From Stenotrophomonas daejeonensis (lineage in GTDB: Bacteria; Pseudomonadota; Gammaproteobacteria; Xanthomonadales; Xanthomonadaceae): a stretch of DNA of 64,000 nt. Where the stretch lies: contig NZ_LDJP01000010.1 of assembly GCF_001431505.1 (NCBI RefSeq), positions 62,001-126,000 on the forward strand. The letters are read 5' to 3'. Below, piece after piece: positions 55,992 through 64,000 of this stretch. The notes under the pieces are model-generated. The model saw only the letters and a list, made by a program, of their open reading frames with translations, was not told the DNA's origin and made no database searches. The position numbers were made by a program, and so were the translations under genes. Within the stretch, counting starts at the first letter, position 1; every line of letters starts with the position of its first letter.

Positions 55992-56579
55992 ATGACGCCG
56001 GCGCGCGCGTGGCAATTCGGGCAGGTACGGGTGTGGCAGCTGCCGCACGTACCCGGCACCCGCGGCGAGCCGCAGGCGCGCGAGCTGCTGGCGGCCGAGC
56101 TGGGCAGCACCCCGCAGGCGCTGCCGCTGACCCGCGACGAGCGCAACCGGCCGTGGCTGATCGGCGAGCTGGCGCATTACGGCACCGGCTGGAGCCACAG
56201 CGGCGGGCACCTGCTGGTGGCGCTGGGCGAGCACGTGCGGCTGGGCGTGGACCTGGAGCAGCAGCGCCCACGCCGGCAGATGCGCGAGGTGATCCGCCGC
56301 TTCTTCCATCCCGACGAGGTCGCGTGGCTGGACGCGCTGGACGAGGCCGGCTGCGAACGCTGGTTCTTCCGCGTCTGGTGCGCCAAGGAGGCGCTGCTGA
56401 AGGCGCACGGCCACGGCATTTCCTTCGGCCTGCACAAGCTGCGCTTCGCACCCGGCGACGATGGCGCGCTGCACCTGGCGTGGTGCGACCCGGGCCTGGG
56501 CGAAGCGGCGCGCTGGCACCTGCACGAGTGGCAGGCGGCGGCGGATTTCCGTGCGGCGCTGGCATGGTATCCGGTTTGA
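55992..56579 (+). CDS. 4'-phosphopantetheinyl transferase (Sfp type)
   Basis: A 195-residue transferase that arms acyl- or peptidyl-carrier proteins with phosphopantetheine from CoA. Both family motifs are present: LGVDLEQQRP (magnesium-binding Asp and Glu) and FRVWCAKEALLKAHG (WxxKEAxxK), plus DERNRPWL for CoA binding. The partner carrier protein is not in the window. The ATG has only a weak ribosome site; no better in-frame start exists. Confidence 0.9.
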   Translation: MTPARAWQFGQVRVWQLPHVPGTRGEPQARELLAAELGSTPQALPLTRDERNRPWLIGELAHYGTGWSHSGGHLLVALGEHVRLGVDLEQQRPRRQMREVIRRFFHPDEVAWLDALDEAGCERWFFRVWCAKEALLKAHGHGISFGLHKLRFAPGDDGALHLAWCDPGLGEAARWHLHEWQAAADFRAALAWYPV

Positions 56580-56703
56580 GGCAGCCTGCCATTTCCTTCT
56601 CCCACCGGGAGACAACTCGGGAGGATTGCCGAGTTGCACGGCGAAGCCGCCCGAAGGGTGAGGCACAGGGATGTGCCGAATGCAGGTGCCCCGCAGGGGC
56701 GGA

Positions 56704-56787
56704 TGAGGGGCGAACGGAGTCCATGATGGTTGAACATCCGGACTCCGTTCGCCCCTCACCCCAACCCCTCTCCCGTGGGGAGAGGGG
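56704..56787. repeat. Compound intergenic hairpin repeat, copy 3
   Basis: A perfect 19-base inverted repeat (TGAGGGGCGAACGGAGTCC at 56704-56722 and complement at 56740-56758) is followed by CCCCTCTCCC/GGGGAGAGGGG at 56765-56787. The CCCCTCTCC module and the flanking CACCCCAACC block match the element at 8.5 kb in inverted orientation. The preceding bases 56580-56700 carry a decayed CCTTCTCCC module. Confidence 0.8.
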
Positions 56788-56827
56788 CTTTACTCTGTAC
56801 CCTCCAAAATGAAAGGCACTTCAAGCC

Positions 56828-58747
56828 TCACTTCCTCGCGCTGAAGATCGGCGTCAGGTAATCGGTCGTGCCCTCGATGCGCTGCAATGATGGATACCGC
56901 AGGCCACCGTGGTAGTCGATGCTCAGGGTGCGGTAGACGTCCATTTCCTTGACCAGCAGGCGGATCGGCTGCTTGCCGGCCTTCGCCGCGCGCACCGCTT
57001 CTTCCAGTTCGTCGGCGCTGTATTGCAGGTCGTTGACCGCCAGTACCTGCATGCCGCTGCCGAGGCCGGCGTTGAACGCCGGGCTGTCCCAGCGCACCTC
57101 GCCGACACGGCCGCTGCCGTCCAGCGCCATGCCCAGCGAGTAGATGAAGTTTGCGCCGCGGCCCTTCATCAGCGCGCGGTAATAGGCGCTGGGCTTGTCG
57201 TTGTAGACCAGCTTCCAGCCCGCGGCCTCGATGCCGCCGGTCAGGCCGGCCCTGCGCTCCAGCCGGTCGCGCAGGAACTGCGTCCAGTCGCCGGTGGGCT
57301 GCACCTGTTCCAGCGTCGCGGCGACGTCCTCGAAGGTGTAGGTGTCCGGGCGCTCCCACTGGCCATCGTTCTTTCCGAAGAAGGCGCGGGCGAAATCGTC
57401 GAGGCTGCGCCGGCCCTTGCTGAGGCTGCGGATGCGCACGTCGGCCTCCAGCCACAGCATCTGCCCGCCCTGGTAGTAGTCCTCGCTCATCTGGTAGCCG
57501 CGGTAGGGCTTGGGCTTGCGACGGGCGATCACCGGATCGTTGGTGGTGTCGCCGAGCGAGCGCCATTCCAGGCCGGGGCGGTTGTCGGCGTAGGTGGCCG
57601 CGACCAGCGCCAGCGCATCGCGCGAGGCGTCCAGCGGGCGGATGCCGGCGCGCGCGGTCAGCACGTTGCCCCAGTACTGGGTCTGGCCTTCGTAGACCCA
57701 CAGCAGGCTGCCCTGCATCGGCACGTTGTAATGCGGCGTGGCCATGTCGGCCGGGCGCCGGTACTTGCCGTCCCACGAGTGGGTGTATTCGTGGCCGAGC
57801 AGGTCGCTGCTGCCGACCTTGGCGTCCCAGCCGCTGAAATAGTCGCGGTCCTCGCTGTTCTCGCTGGAACGCTGGTGTTCCAGGCCGATGCCGCCAAGCT
57901 GGCTGGTCACCGCGAACAGGAAGTCGTAGTGGTCGTAATGCTCGGCGCCGAACAGTCTGCGCGCCTGCGTAACCAGCGCGCGGTGCTGCTCGATGTGCTC
58001 GGGCTTGGCTTCCAGGTCCTTGGCGCGGTCGGCGAACACGTTCAAGCGCACCGGGCGAGTGCCGGCCGGGGCGAGGTCGAAGCTGCGGTGGTAGCGGCCG
58101 GCGAACACCGGCGAATCGACCAGGATCTCCAGGTTGGTCGGCGCGTAGTGCACGGTGTCGCCGTCGCGGCGCTCCACTTCCAGCGCGCTGGCCGCTTCCC
58201 AGCCCTGCGGGTAGCGGACGCTGGCGCGGTAGGTGATGGCATGCGCGGCGTGGCCGGCCGGGTACAGCACCATCGCGTTCCATTGCAGGTTGAGCATGTT
58301 CGGCGTCATCACCGTGCGGCCCTGCGATGCGTCGGTGGGGCTGAGGAACTGGTAGTCCATGCGCAGCTCGCCCACGCCCTCGGGCACCTGCACCTCGAAG
58401 GTGTAGACGTCGAGCGGGTCGCGCACCCAGTCCAGGCGCTGGCCGTTGCCGGTGACGACCAACCCGGCCAGTTTCTCGATCGCGCCGGTGGGCGAATGGT
58501 TGCCCGGCAGCCATGCCGGGTAGTGGAAGCGCTGCAACCCGGCCTGCACCGGCACGGTCTGGCGCAGCTTGAACACGCGCTGGCCGAGGTCGGTGGCGTC
58601 CACGTCCAGCACGATCGTGCCCGGGTACGCGGCCTCGCTGATCGCCGTGCCGCGCGCATCCACGGCCACCGGTCCGGGCGTGGCATGCGCCAGTCCCGTG
58701 GACGCCAGCAGGGCCACACTCAACGCCGCCACTCGAAATACCCGCAT
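56828..58747 (-). CDS. Exported M61-family (glycyl) aminopeptidase
   Basis: A 639-residue periplasmic metallopeptidase. Signal peptide to about 22 (GLAHA). The zinc site is LLGHEYTHSWDGKYRR (HExxH), with the downstream Glu in WVYEGQTQYWG and the upstream SQLGGIGLEHQ region. A C-terminal PDZ domain follows (VGEVRWDSPAFNAGLGSGMQ). M61 enzymes remove N-terminal Gly or Ala; Gly release from collagen-type peptides would suit this organism. ATG 58747 is used; a GTG directly before it is possible. It is separated from tmk by about 780 bases containing only that gene's region. Confidence 0.92.
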   Translation of the reverse strand: MRVFRVAALSVALLASTGLAHATPGPVAVDARGTAISEAAYPGTIVLDVDATDLGQRVFKLRQTVPVQAGLQRFHYPAWLPGNHSPTGAIEKLAGLVVTGNGQRLDWVRDPLDVYTFEVQVPEGVGELRMDYQFLSPTDASQGRTVMTPNMLNLQWNAMVLYPAGHAAHAITYRASVRYPQGWEAASALEVERRDGDTVHYAPTNLEILVDSPVFAGRYHRSFDLAPAGTRPVRLNVFADRAKDLEAKPEHIEQHRALVTQARRLFGAEHYDHYDFLFAVTSQLGGIGLEHQRSSENSEDRDYFSGWDAKVGSSDLLGHEYTHSWDGKYRRPADMATPHYNVPMQGSLLWVYEGQTQYWGNVLTARAGIRPLDASRDALALVAATYADNRPGLEWRSLGDTTNDPVIARRKPKPYRGYQMSEDYYQGGQMLWLEADVRIRSLSKGRRSLDDFARAFFGKNDGQWERPDTYTFEDVAATLEQVQPTGDWTQFLRDRLERRAGLTGGIEAAGWKLVYNDKPSAYYRALMKGRGANFIYSLGMALDGSGRVGEVRWDSPAFNAGLGSGMQVLAVNDLQYSADELEEAVRAAKAGKQPIRLLVKEMDVYRTLSIDYHGGLRYPSLQRIEGTTDYLTPIFSARK

Positions 58748-58848
58748 CACGCAGACCTCGTCAGGGAAATGGACGCCCTATCGTGTCCGCACGCCCCGGC
58801 CCACGCATGGGCCGAACGGCATGGCTGCGGCTCCCGGCGGGTGCCGCC

Positions 58849-59529
58849 TCAGCCGAGGTCGGCGGCGCTCAGGCGTTCGAGCCTGCGCGCGTTTTCCGGC
58901 GACTTGCCGTCGCTCCCGAGGCGCCGGGCCAGCGCCGCGGCGATGGCCGCATGCGCCTCGCGCAGCACCTGTGCTTCGTCGTGGCTGGCGTCGATCACCT
59001 GCTTGCCGGCGATGTCCAGCTGCCGGAAGATCGCGCGGCAGCGCTCCAGGTTCTGCGCCGTCTCGAAGTGGTTGGGCACGTCGCCGCGGGCACGGATGCG
59101 CGCCAGCCCGGTTTCCGGCGGCAGGTCGAGCAGCAGCAGCAGGTGCGGGCGCGGCGCGAAGTCGTTCAGGCGTAGCAGCTCGTCCACCGGCAACCCGGCC
59201 GCGCCCTGATAGGCCACCATCGACGGGAAATAGCGGTCGAGGATCACCACCGCGCCGCGCTGCAGCGCCGGGAGGACCAGTTCCTCCACATGCTGGCGGC
59301 GGTCGCGCAGCAGCAGCTCCACCTCCTGTTCCGGGCTCAGCCGGCCCGTGGCGGCCGAGGCCCGCAACTGCGTGCCCCACGGCCCGTTGGTCGGCTCCTT
59401 GCTCAGCACCACCTCGGCGCCGGCCTGCTCCAGGATGTCGGCCAGCCGGCGCGCCAGCGTGGACTTGCCGGCACCATCGATGCCCTCGATGGCGATCAGC
59501 AGGCCGCCGGGAATGTGCTCTTTCGTCAT
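58849..59529 (-). CDS. tmk: Thymidylate kinase
   Basis: A 226-residue kinase forming dTDP from dTMP. P-loop [20 protein letters not shown] (about 12-30), the DR(Y/H) motif [16 protein letters not shown] and the LID-type Arg-rich stretch [19 protein letters not shown] are all present. It is slightly longer than E. coli Tmk (213) with a charged C-terminal tail. The position is not next to holB as in some genomes. Confidence 0.93.
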   Translation of the reverse strand: MTKEHIPGGLLIAIEGIDGAGKSTLARRLADILEQAGAEVVLSKEPTNGPWGTQLRASAATGRLSPEQEVELLLRDRRQHVEELVLPALQRGAVVILDRYFPSMVAYQGAAGLPVDELLRLNDFAPRPHLLLLLDLPPETGLARIRARGDVPNHFETAQNLERCRAIFRQLDIAGKQVIDASHDEAQVLREAHAAIAAALARRLGSDGKSPENARRLERLSAADLG

Positions 59530-59751
59530 CGCGCTACTGTAGCCGAAGCCGCCCGGCGCACCCACCGTTTCCACGCCGCCGCAATCGGCATGCGCCAGCA
59601 GCCATGAAGGAATCTCCGCGGAGCGCTCCTGCGGTCCGGCTTCCATTTCTTCACATATGGACGCAGGGGCGTGGTGCGCCGCAACCCGCGCGGCTGACCC
59701 GGCCGGCAATCGCCGTTATCGTGTGGCGCTTCGCCATCCGCCGTGTCCTTC

Positions 59752-60933
59752 ATGAACCCGACCCGCGACAACCCGCCCGCCGTTGCCGCCGCGCCCGAGC
59801 ACGGCAGCTGCGAGAACTGCCATGCCGCGCTGCACGGCCATTACTGCCACCACTGCGGGCAATCCGCGCACAACCCGCTCAAGCACTTCGGGCACGCGGT
59901 GGAGGAGGTGTTCGAGTCGTTCTGGCACCTGGACGGGCGCATCTTCCGCACCCTGCGCGACCTGCTGGTGCCGGGCCGGGTGGCGGTGAACTTCCTCAAG
60001 GGCCACCGGGTGGGCTACGTGCAGCCGCTGCGGCTGTTCGTCATCCTCACCCTGTTCACGTTCTTCGTCGGCAAACTGGCGCTGCACACCGAGGGGACGG
60101 GCGTGTTCGACCAGCAGGCCGGGCTGTTCGCACCGGCGCAGACCGCGGACGAGGTGGAACGGCTGCGGGTGGCGCAGGTGGCGGAGATGGAGCGCGTGCT
60201 TGGCGGTTCGCCCGGCGGCACCGCGAGCCTCGCCCTGACCATGACCGCGATCAACACGGCCGCTGCGCGGCGCCTGGCCGAGCTGGAAGGCACGCCGCGG
60301 GCCGGTGCCGGCGACTCGGCAGTGGCGCGCGCCGGCAAGGCGGCTGCGCGTGCCAGCGAAGGCCGCACCGGGCAGTTGTTCAGCCACGACGTCAACGGCA
60401 AGCCGTGGGACCCGCAGACCAACCCGGTGGTGCTGGCCGGCTGGCCGCAGTTCGCCAACCGCTGGCTCAACCAGCGCATGGAGAACACCCGCGCCAACCT
60501 GGAGCGCATGGACGGCAACGCCGACCTGTTCCTGCAGGCGGTCCTGACCGCCCTGCCGGGCGCGCTGTTCCTGCTGATGCCGGTGTTCGCGCTGGTGCTG
60601 CGCGTGGCCTACCTGCGGCGGCCGACCGGCTACCTCGAGCACCTGGTGGTCGCCCTGTACAGCCACAGCTGGCTGATGCTGGTGCTGCTGGCGACCTTCG
60701 CGGTGGCCGGCATCGGCGGCGCCATCGACAGCCCGGTGGTCGGCACCCTCGGCGACTGGCTGTACGTGCTGCTGTGGCTGGCGGTGCCGGTCTACCTGTT
60801 CTGGATGCAGCAGCGCGTCTACGGCGGCAACCCGGTGCTGACGATGCTGCGCTACCTCTTCATCGGCGGCGTCTACCTGTTCCTGGTGATCGCCGTGGTG
60901 ATGTACGCGGTGCTGGCCGGCGTTTCCGCCTGA
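59752..60933 (+). CDS. DUF3667 zinc-ribbon membrane protein
   Basis: A 393-residue protein: a Cys4 zinc ribbon at the N-terminus (CENCHAALHGHYCHHCGQ, about 20-37), the conserved block FWHLDGRIFRTLRDLLVPGR with LKGHRVGYVQPLRL, a first membrane helix (VILTLFTFFVGKLAL), a long soluble loop and four C-terminal helices. DUF3667 is common in xanthomonads; its function is unknown. The ATG at 59752 is chosen; an in-frame GTG nine bases upstream is an alternative. Confidence 0.85.
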   Translation: MNPTRDNPPAVAAAPEHGSCENCHAALHGHYCHHCGQSAHNPLKHFGHAVEEVFESFWHLDGRIFRTLRDLLVPGRVAVNFLKGHRVGYVQPLRLFVILTLFTFFVGKLALHTEGTGVFDQQAGLFAPAQTADEVERLRVAQVAEMERVLGGSPGGTASLALTMTAINTAAARRLAELEGTPRAGAGDSAVARAGKAAARASEGRTGQLFSHDVNGKPWDPQTNPVVLAGWPQFANRWLNQRMENTRANLERMDGNADLFLQAVLTALPGALFLLMPVFALVLRVAYLRRPTGYLEHLVVALYSHSWLMLVLLATFAVAGIGGAIDSPVVGTLGDWLYVLLWLAVPVYLFWMQQRVYGGNPVLTMLRYLFIGGVYLFLVIAVVMYAVLAGVSA

Positions 60934-60974
60934 GGGAAAGCCCGCGACGGCGCGACTGACCGGGCCGGCGCCGT

Positions 60975-61475
60975 TCAGTCGCCCGTGCTGCAGCCTTCCT
61001 GCTGCCGGCAGAAGCGCAGCGCGCGAAGGCGCTGCTGCTCGCTCAGCTCCGGTGGCGGGCGGGCGACGGCGGACTGGATCTGGTCGCGGCCGTTGGTGAG
61101 CTTGTGCAGGCCCTTGGCGGCGGCCATCAGGCCGTAGTTGATGCCCATCATCAGGTAGCCGCCGCTCAGGCTGACCTGCTCCGGCGTGGGCGGTTCGCTC
61201 CATGAACGGCTGAAGCGGTTGTCCTCCACCTGCACCGGGTTCCTGAAACGGTACAGGTCCAGCGGCGGGTCCTCCTCGGGCTTGAGCGCGCGCACCTCGC
61301 CCAGGGTAGTGACGTCGCCTTCGGCCGGCGTGGGCCGGGATGCGTCCTCGGTATCTTCGGCGACCGCCGCAGGCTGTTCCGGCAGCGCCTGCTGCGCCTG
61401 TGCCACGCCGATCAGCATCGTGCCGGCCAGCGCCATCGACCGCCATCCACCCGCCTTCACCGTTGCCGTCTCCAT
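60975..61475 (-). CDS. Exported protein of unknown function
   Basis: A 166-residue protein with a signal peptide ending near VAQAQ (residue 28), then an acidic, Pro-rich stretch and the segment YLMMGINYGLMAAAKGLHKL with two Cys at the end (FCRQQEGC). I do not recognise a family. The two late Cys could form a disulfide in the periplasm. It converges on the DUF3667 gene. Confidence 0.75.
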   Translation of the reverse strand: METATVKAGGWRSMALAGTMLIGVAQAQQALPEQPAAVAEDTEDASRPTPAEGDVTTLGEVRALKPEEDPPLDLYRFRNPVQVEDNRFSRSWSEPPTPEQVSLSGGYLMMGINYGLMAAAKGLHKLTNGRDQIQSAVARPPPELSEQQRLRALRFCRQQEGCSTGD

Positions 61476-61593
61476 CCTGCATGCCGGACCGGCAGTTTAC
61501 GGACGGCGGATTCGGATTTCGTTGGCAACCGGCCGTCTCACGGGATGAGACGCTGCTGTGCTTCCATGCCGTCCTTTGATCGGCAGTACCGGC

Positions 61594-64000
61594 ATGGCGT
61601 TTTCCCTCGCTCCCCGCACCGAAGCCAGCGAACGGGCGCTGGCGACCACCGACGGCCTGCCCTCGCGCGACGGTGCCTTGCTCGGCAAGCGACTGGCGAA
61701 GCGCTACGGCGACCGGGTGACGGGCAGCTTCACGATCCCCGGCCGCGAGGGCCGTTACGCGCCGATTCCCGATGACGTGCCCGAGGCACTTAAAGCGGCG
61801 TTGCAGGCACGCGGCATCGAGCAGCTATATTCGCATCAGGCCGAAGCGTGGGCGGCGACGCAGCGCGGCGAGCACATCGCCATCGTCACCCCCACCGCGT
61901 CGGGCAAGTCGCTGTGCTACACGCTGCCGGTGGTCAGCGCGGCGATGCGGGGCAACGCCAAGGCACTGTACCTGTTCCCGACCAAGGCGCTGGCGCAGGA
62001 TCAGGTGGCCGAGCTGTTGGAACTGAACCGCGCCGGCGAGCTGGGCGTGCGCGCCTTCACCTTCGACGGCGACACCCCGGGCGATGCACGGCAGGCGATC
62101 CGCCTGCATGGCGACATCGTGGTCAGCAACCCGGACATGCTGCACCAGGCGATCCTGCCGCACCACACCAAGTGGGCGCAGTTCTTCGAGAACCTGCGCT
62201 ACGTGGTGATCGACGAAATCCATACCTACCGCGGCGTGTTCGGCAGCCACGTCACCAACGTGATCCGCCGGCTCAAGCGCATCTGCGCGTTCTATGGCGT
62301 GCAACCGCAGTTCATCCTGTGCTCGGCCACCATCGGCAACCCGCACGCGCACGCCGAGGCGTTGGTCGAGGAGTGCGTGCATGCGATCACCGAATCCGGC
62401 GCGCCCAGCGGGCCCAAGCACATGCTGTTGTGGAACCCACCGGTCATCAACCCCGACCTTGGCCTGCGCGCCTCGGCGCGTTCGCAGGCCAACCGCATCG
62501 CGCGCATTGCCATCAAAAGCGGGCTGAAAACGCTGGTGTTCGCGCAGACGCGGTTGATGGTGGAAGTGCTGACCAAGTACCTGAAAGACATTTTCGACAA
62601 CGACCCGCGCAAGCCGGCGCGCATCCGCGCGTATCGCGGCGGCTACTTGCCTACCGAGCGCCGCGAGGTGGAGCGGGCGATGCGCGCGGGTGATATCGAC
62701 GGCATCGTCAGCACCTCGGCGCTGGAGCTGGGCGTGGACATCGGCGCGCTCGACGTGGTGGTGCTCAACGGCTACCCCGGCAGCGTGGCGGCGACGTGGC
62801 AACGCTTCGGCCGCGCCGGCCGCCGCCAGCAGGCCGCGCTCGGGGTGATGGTCGCCAGCAGCCAGCCGCTGGACCAGTACGTGGTGCGGCACCCGGATTT
62901 CTTTGCCAGCGCCACGCCCGAGCATGCGCGCATCGCGCCCGACCAGCCGCTGATCCTGTTCGATCACATCCGCTGCGCCGCGTTCGAGCTGCCGTTCCTG
63001 AGCGGCGAGCCGTTCGGGCCGATCGACCCGCTGGTGTTCCTGCAGGCGCTGGCCGAGAGCGAGGTGGTGCATCAGGAGGGCGAGCGCTGGGAGTGGATCG
63101 CCGACAGCTACCCGGCCAACGCGGTGAGCCTGCGCGCGGTGGCCGATGGCAATTTCGTCGTCGTCGATCGCAGCGACGGCAAGCAGCAGATCATCGCCGA
63201 GGTGGACTACTCCACCGCCGCGCTGACCCTGTACGAAGGCGCGATCCACATGGTGCAGAGCACGCCCTACCAGGTGGAGCGGCTGGATTGGGACGGGCGC
63301 AAGGCCTACGTCACCCGCACCCACGTGGACTACTACACCGACAGCATCGACTTCACCAAGTTGAAGGTGCTCGACCGCTTCGACGGCGATGGCGCCGGGC
63401 GCGGCGACTCGCACCACGGCGAGGTACACGTGGTGCGGCGCGTGGCCGGCTACAAGAAGATCCGCTACTACACGCACGAGAACATCGGCTACGGCCCGGT
63501 CAACCTGCCCGACCAGGAACTGCACACCACCTCGGTGTGGTGGCAGTTGCCGCAGGCCACGCTGCTGCGTGCGTTCGCGCAGAAGCAGGACGCGCTGGAC
63601 GGCTTCCTCGGCGCGGCCTATGCGCTGCACATCGTCGCCACCGTGGCGGTGATGGCCGACGCGCGCGATTTGCAGAAGGCGGTGGGCAACGGCGATGGCG
63701 CATGGTTCGCGGTGGCCGACCAGAGCGGCCGCGGCCAGCTGCGCGGCAACGAGGGTGGCGAAGGCGCGGTGGAGTTGATGCAGAGCTTCGTGCCGACGGT
63801 CTATCTGTACGACAACTTCCCCGGTGGCGTGGGCCTGAGCGAGCCGCTGTGGCAGCGGCAGGGCGAGTTGGTGCAGCGCGCATTGGAACTGGTGGAGCGT
63901 TGCGATTGCAGCGCCGGTTGCCCGGCCTGCGTAGGCCCGGTGCTGGCTGCGCAGGAGGAAGGTGGTGGCGAGACGCCACGTTCGCTGGCGTTGAAGGTGT
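61594..64000 (+). CDS. DEAD-box helicase with Cys cluster, MrfA/YprA-like (3' end outside window)
   Basis: The first 802 residues of a superfamily 2 helicase are present. Motif I is IVTPTASGKSLCYTLP, motif II VVIDEIHTYRG, motif III LCSATIGNP, and the second RecA lobe shows STSALELGVDIGALDVVV and RFGRAGRRQ. A DUF1998-type Cys cluster near the end (CDCSAGCPACVG) matches MrfA/YprA, the Bacillus mitomycin-repair helicase, and related Hrq1. It probably acts in repair of bulky or crosslinked DNA. The ATG at 61594 starts the conserved part; the C-terminus is cut by the window. Confidence 0.92.
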   Translation, partial: MAFSLAPRTEASERALATTDGLPSRDGALLGKRLAKRYGDRVTGSFTIPGREGRYAPIPDDVPEALKAALQARGIEQLYSHQAEAWAATQRGEHIAIVTPTASGKSLCYTLPVVSAAMRGNAKALYLFPTKALAQDQVAELLELNRAGELGVRAFTFDGDTPGDARQAIRLHGDIVVSNPDMLHQAILPHHTKWAQFFENLRYVVIDEIHTYRGVFGSHVTNVIRRLKRICAFYGVQPQFILCSATIGNPHAHAEALVEECVHAITESGAPSGPKHMLLWNPPVINPDLGLRASARSQANRIARIAIKSGLKTLVFAQTRLMVEVLTKYLKDIFDNDPRKPARIRAYRGGYLPTERREVERAMRAGDIDGIVSTSALELGVDIGALDVVVLNGYPGSVAATWQRFGRAGRRQQAALGVMVASSQPLDQYVVRHPDFFASATPEHARIAPDQPLILFDHIRCAAFELPFLSGEPFGPIDPLVFLQALAESEVVHQEGERWEWIADSYPANAVSLRAVADGNFVVVDRSDGKQQIIAEVDYSTAALTLYEGAIHMVQSTPYQVERLDWDGRKAYVTRTHVDYYTDSIDFTKLKVLDRFDGDGAGRGDSHHGEVHVVRRVAGYKKIRYYTHENIGYGPVNLPDQELHTTSVWWQLPQATLLRAFAQKQDALDGFLGAAYALHIVATVAVMADARDLQKAVGNGDGAWFAVADQSGRGQLRGNEGGEGAVELMQSFVPTVYLYDNFPGGVGLSEPLWQRQGELVQRALELVERCDCSAGCPACVGPVLAAQEEGGGETPRSLALKV

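Noticed and set aside
60953-60981. Seven-base inverted repeat CGACTGA/TCAGTCG between the DUF3667 gene and the convergent exported-protein gene
   Set aside because: Short, with a long loop and partly inside the stop codon region; not enough to call a terminator.

Overview
This is GC-rich chromosomal DNA from a gammaproteobacterium, most likely a denitrifying member of the Xanthomonadaceae (Pseudoxanthomonas, Stenotrophomonas or Thermomonas type). The placement is an inference from codon use, the fused MoaC/MoaB, the TonB receptor and peptidase style, the hydroxyproline operon with a PAS-AraC regulator, and intergenic hairpin repeats typical of that family. I see no rRNA, tRNA, CRISPR array, transposase or phage gene.

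Left part (1-14.4 kb). A cut-off exported protein is followed by a fused indolepyruvate ferredoxin oxidoreductase and a HipB/HipA toxin-antitoxin pair behind strong operator-like palindromes. Next come a DUF938 methyltransferase, a manganese exporter (mntP) behind a yybP-ykoY manganese riboswitch, and an acetate cluster. The acetate cluster holds a CrbR/ErdR-like response regulator, acs, a DcaP-like porin, a DUF485 protein and actP.

Hydroxyproline and peptide locus (14.4-28.6 kb). A PAS-AraC regulator diverges from a tightly overlapping operon: hydroxyproline epimerase, three-part hydroxyproline dehydrogenase, pyrroline-hydroxycarboxylate deaminase, ketoglutarate-semialdehyde dehydrogenase and an Xaa-Pro type M24 peptidase. 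A DPP-IV-like S9 peptidase, a decayed proline-racemase-family gene and a convergent TonB receptor follow. Together they look like a system for using collagen-type peptides.

Molybdenum and nitrate island (28.9-54.7 kb). A leftward operon encodes a TonB-dependent receptor, a DUF2478 protein, a periplasmic binding protein, a FecCD-type permease, an ATPase and a methyltransferase. It starts behind a perfect 24-bp ModE-box-like palindrome, and modE diverges from it. Receptor and ATPase each carry one in-frame TGA. Rightward follow a small membrane protein, moaA, moaC-moaB, moeA, moaD, moaE, mobA, a small unknown protein, narK, narGHJI, a parvulin-type isomerase, a second narK and modABC. FNR/Dnr-type sites precede modE, moaA and narK, each with a -10-like hexamer near class II spacing. 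The island therefore links two molybdenum importers, cofactor synthesis, nitrate transport and respiratory nitrate reductase under oxygen and molybdenum control.

Right part (54.7-64 kb). Housekeeping genes: exonuclease III, a GlsB/YeaQ membrane protein, a phosphopantetheinyl transferase, an M61 peptidase, thymidylate kinase, a DUF3667 membrane protein, an exported protein of unknown function and a DEAD-box helicase with a C-terminal Cys cluster that runs off the end.
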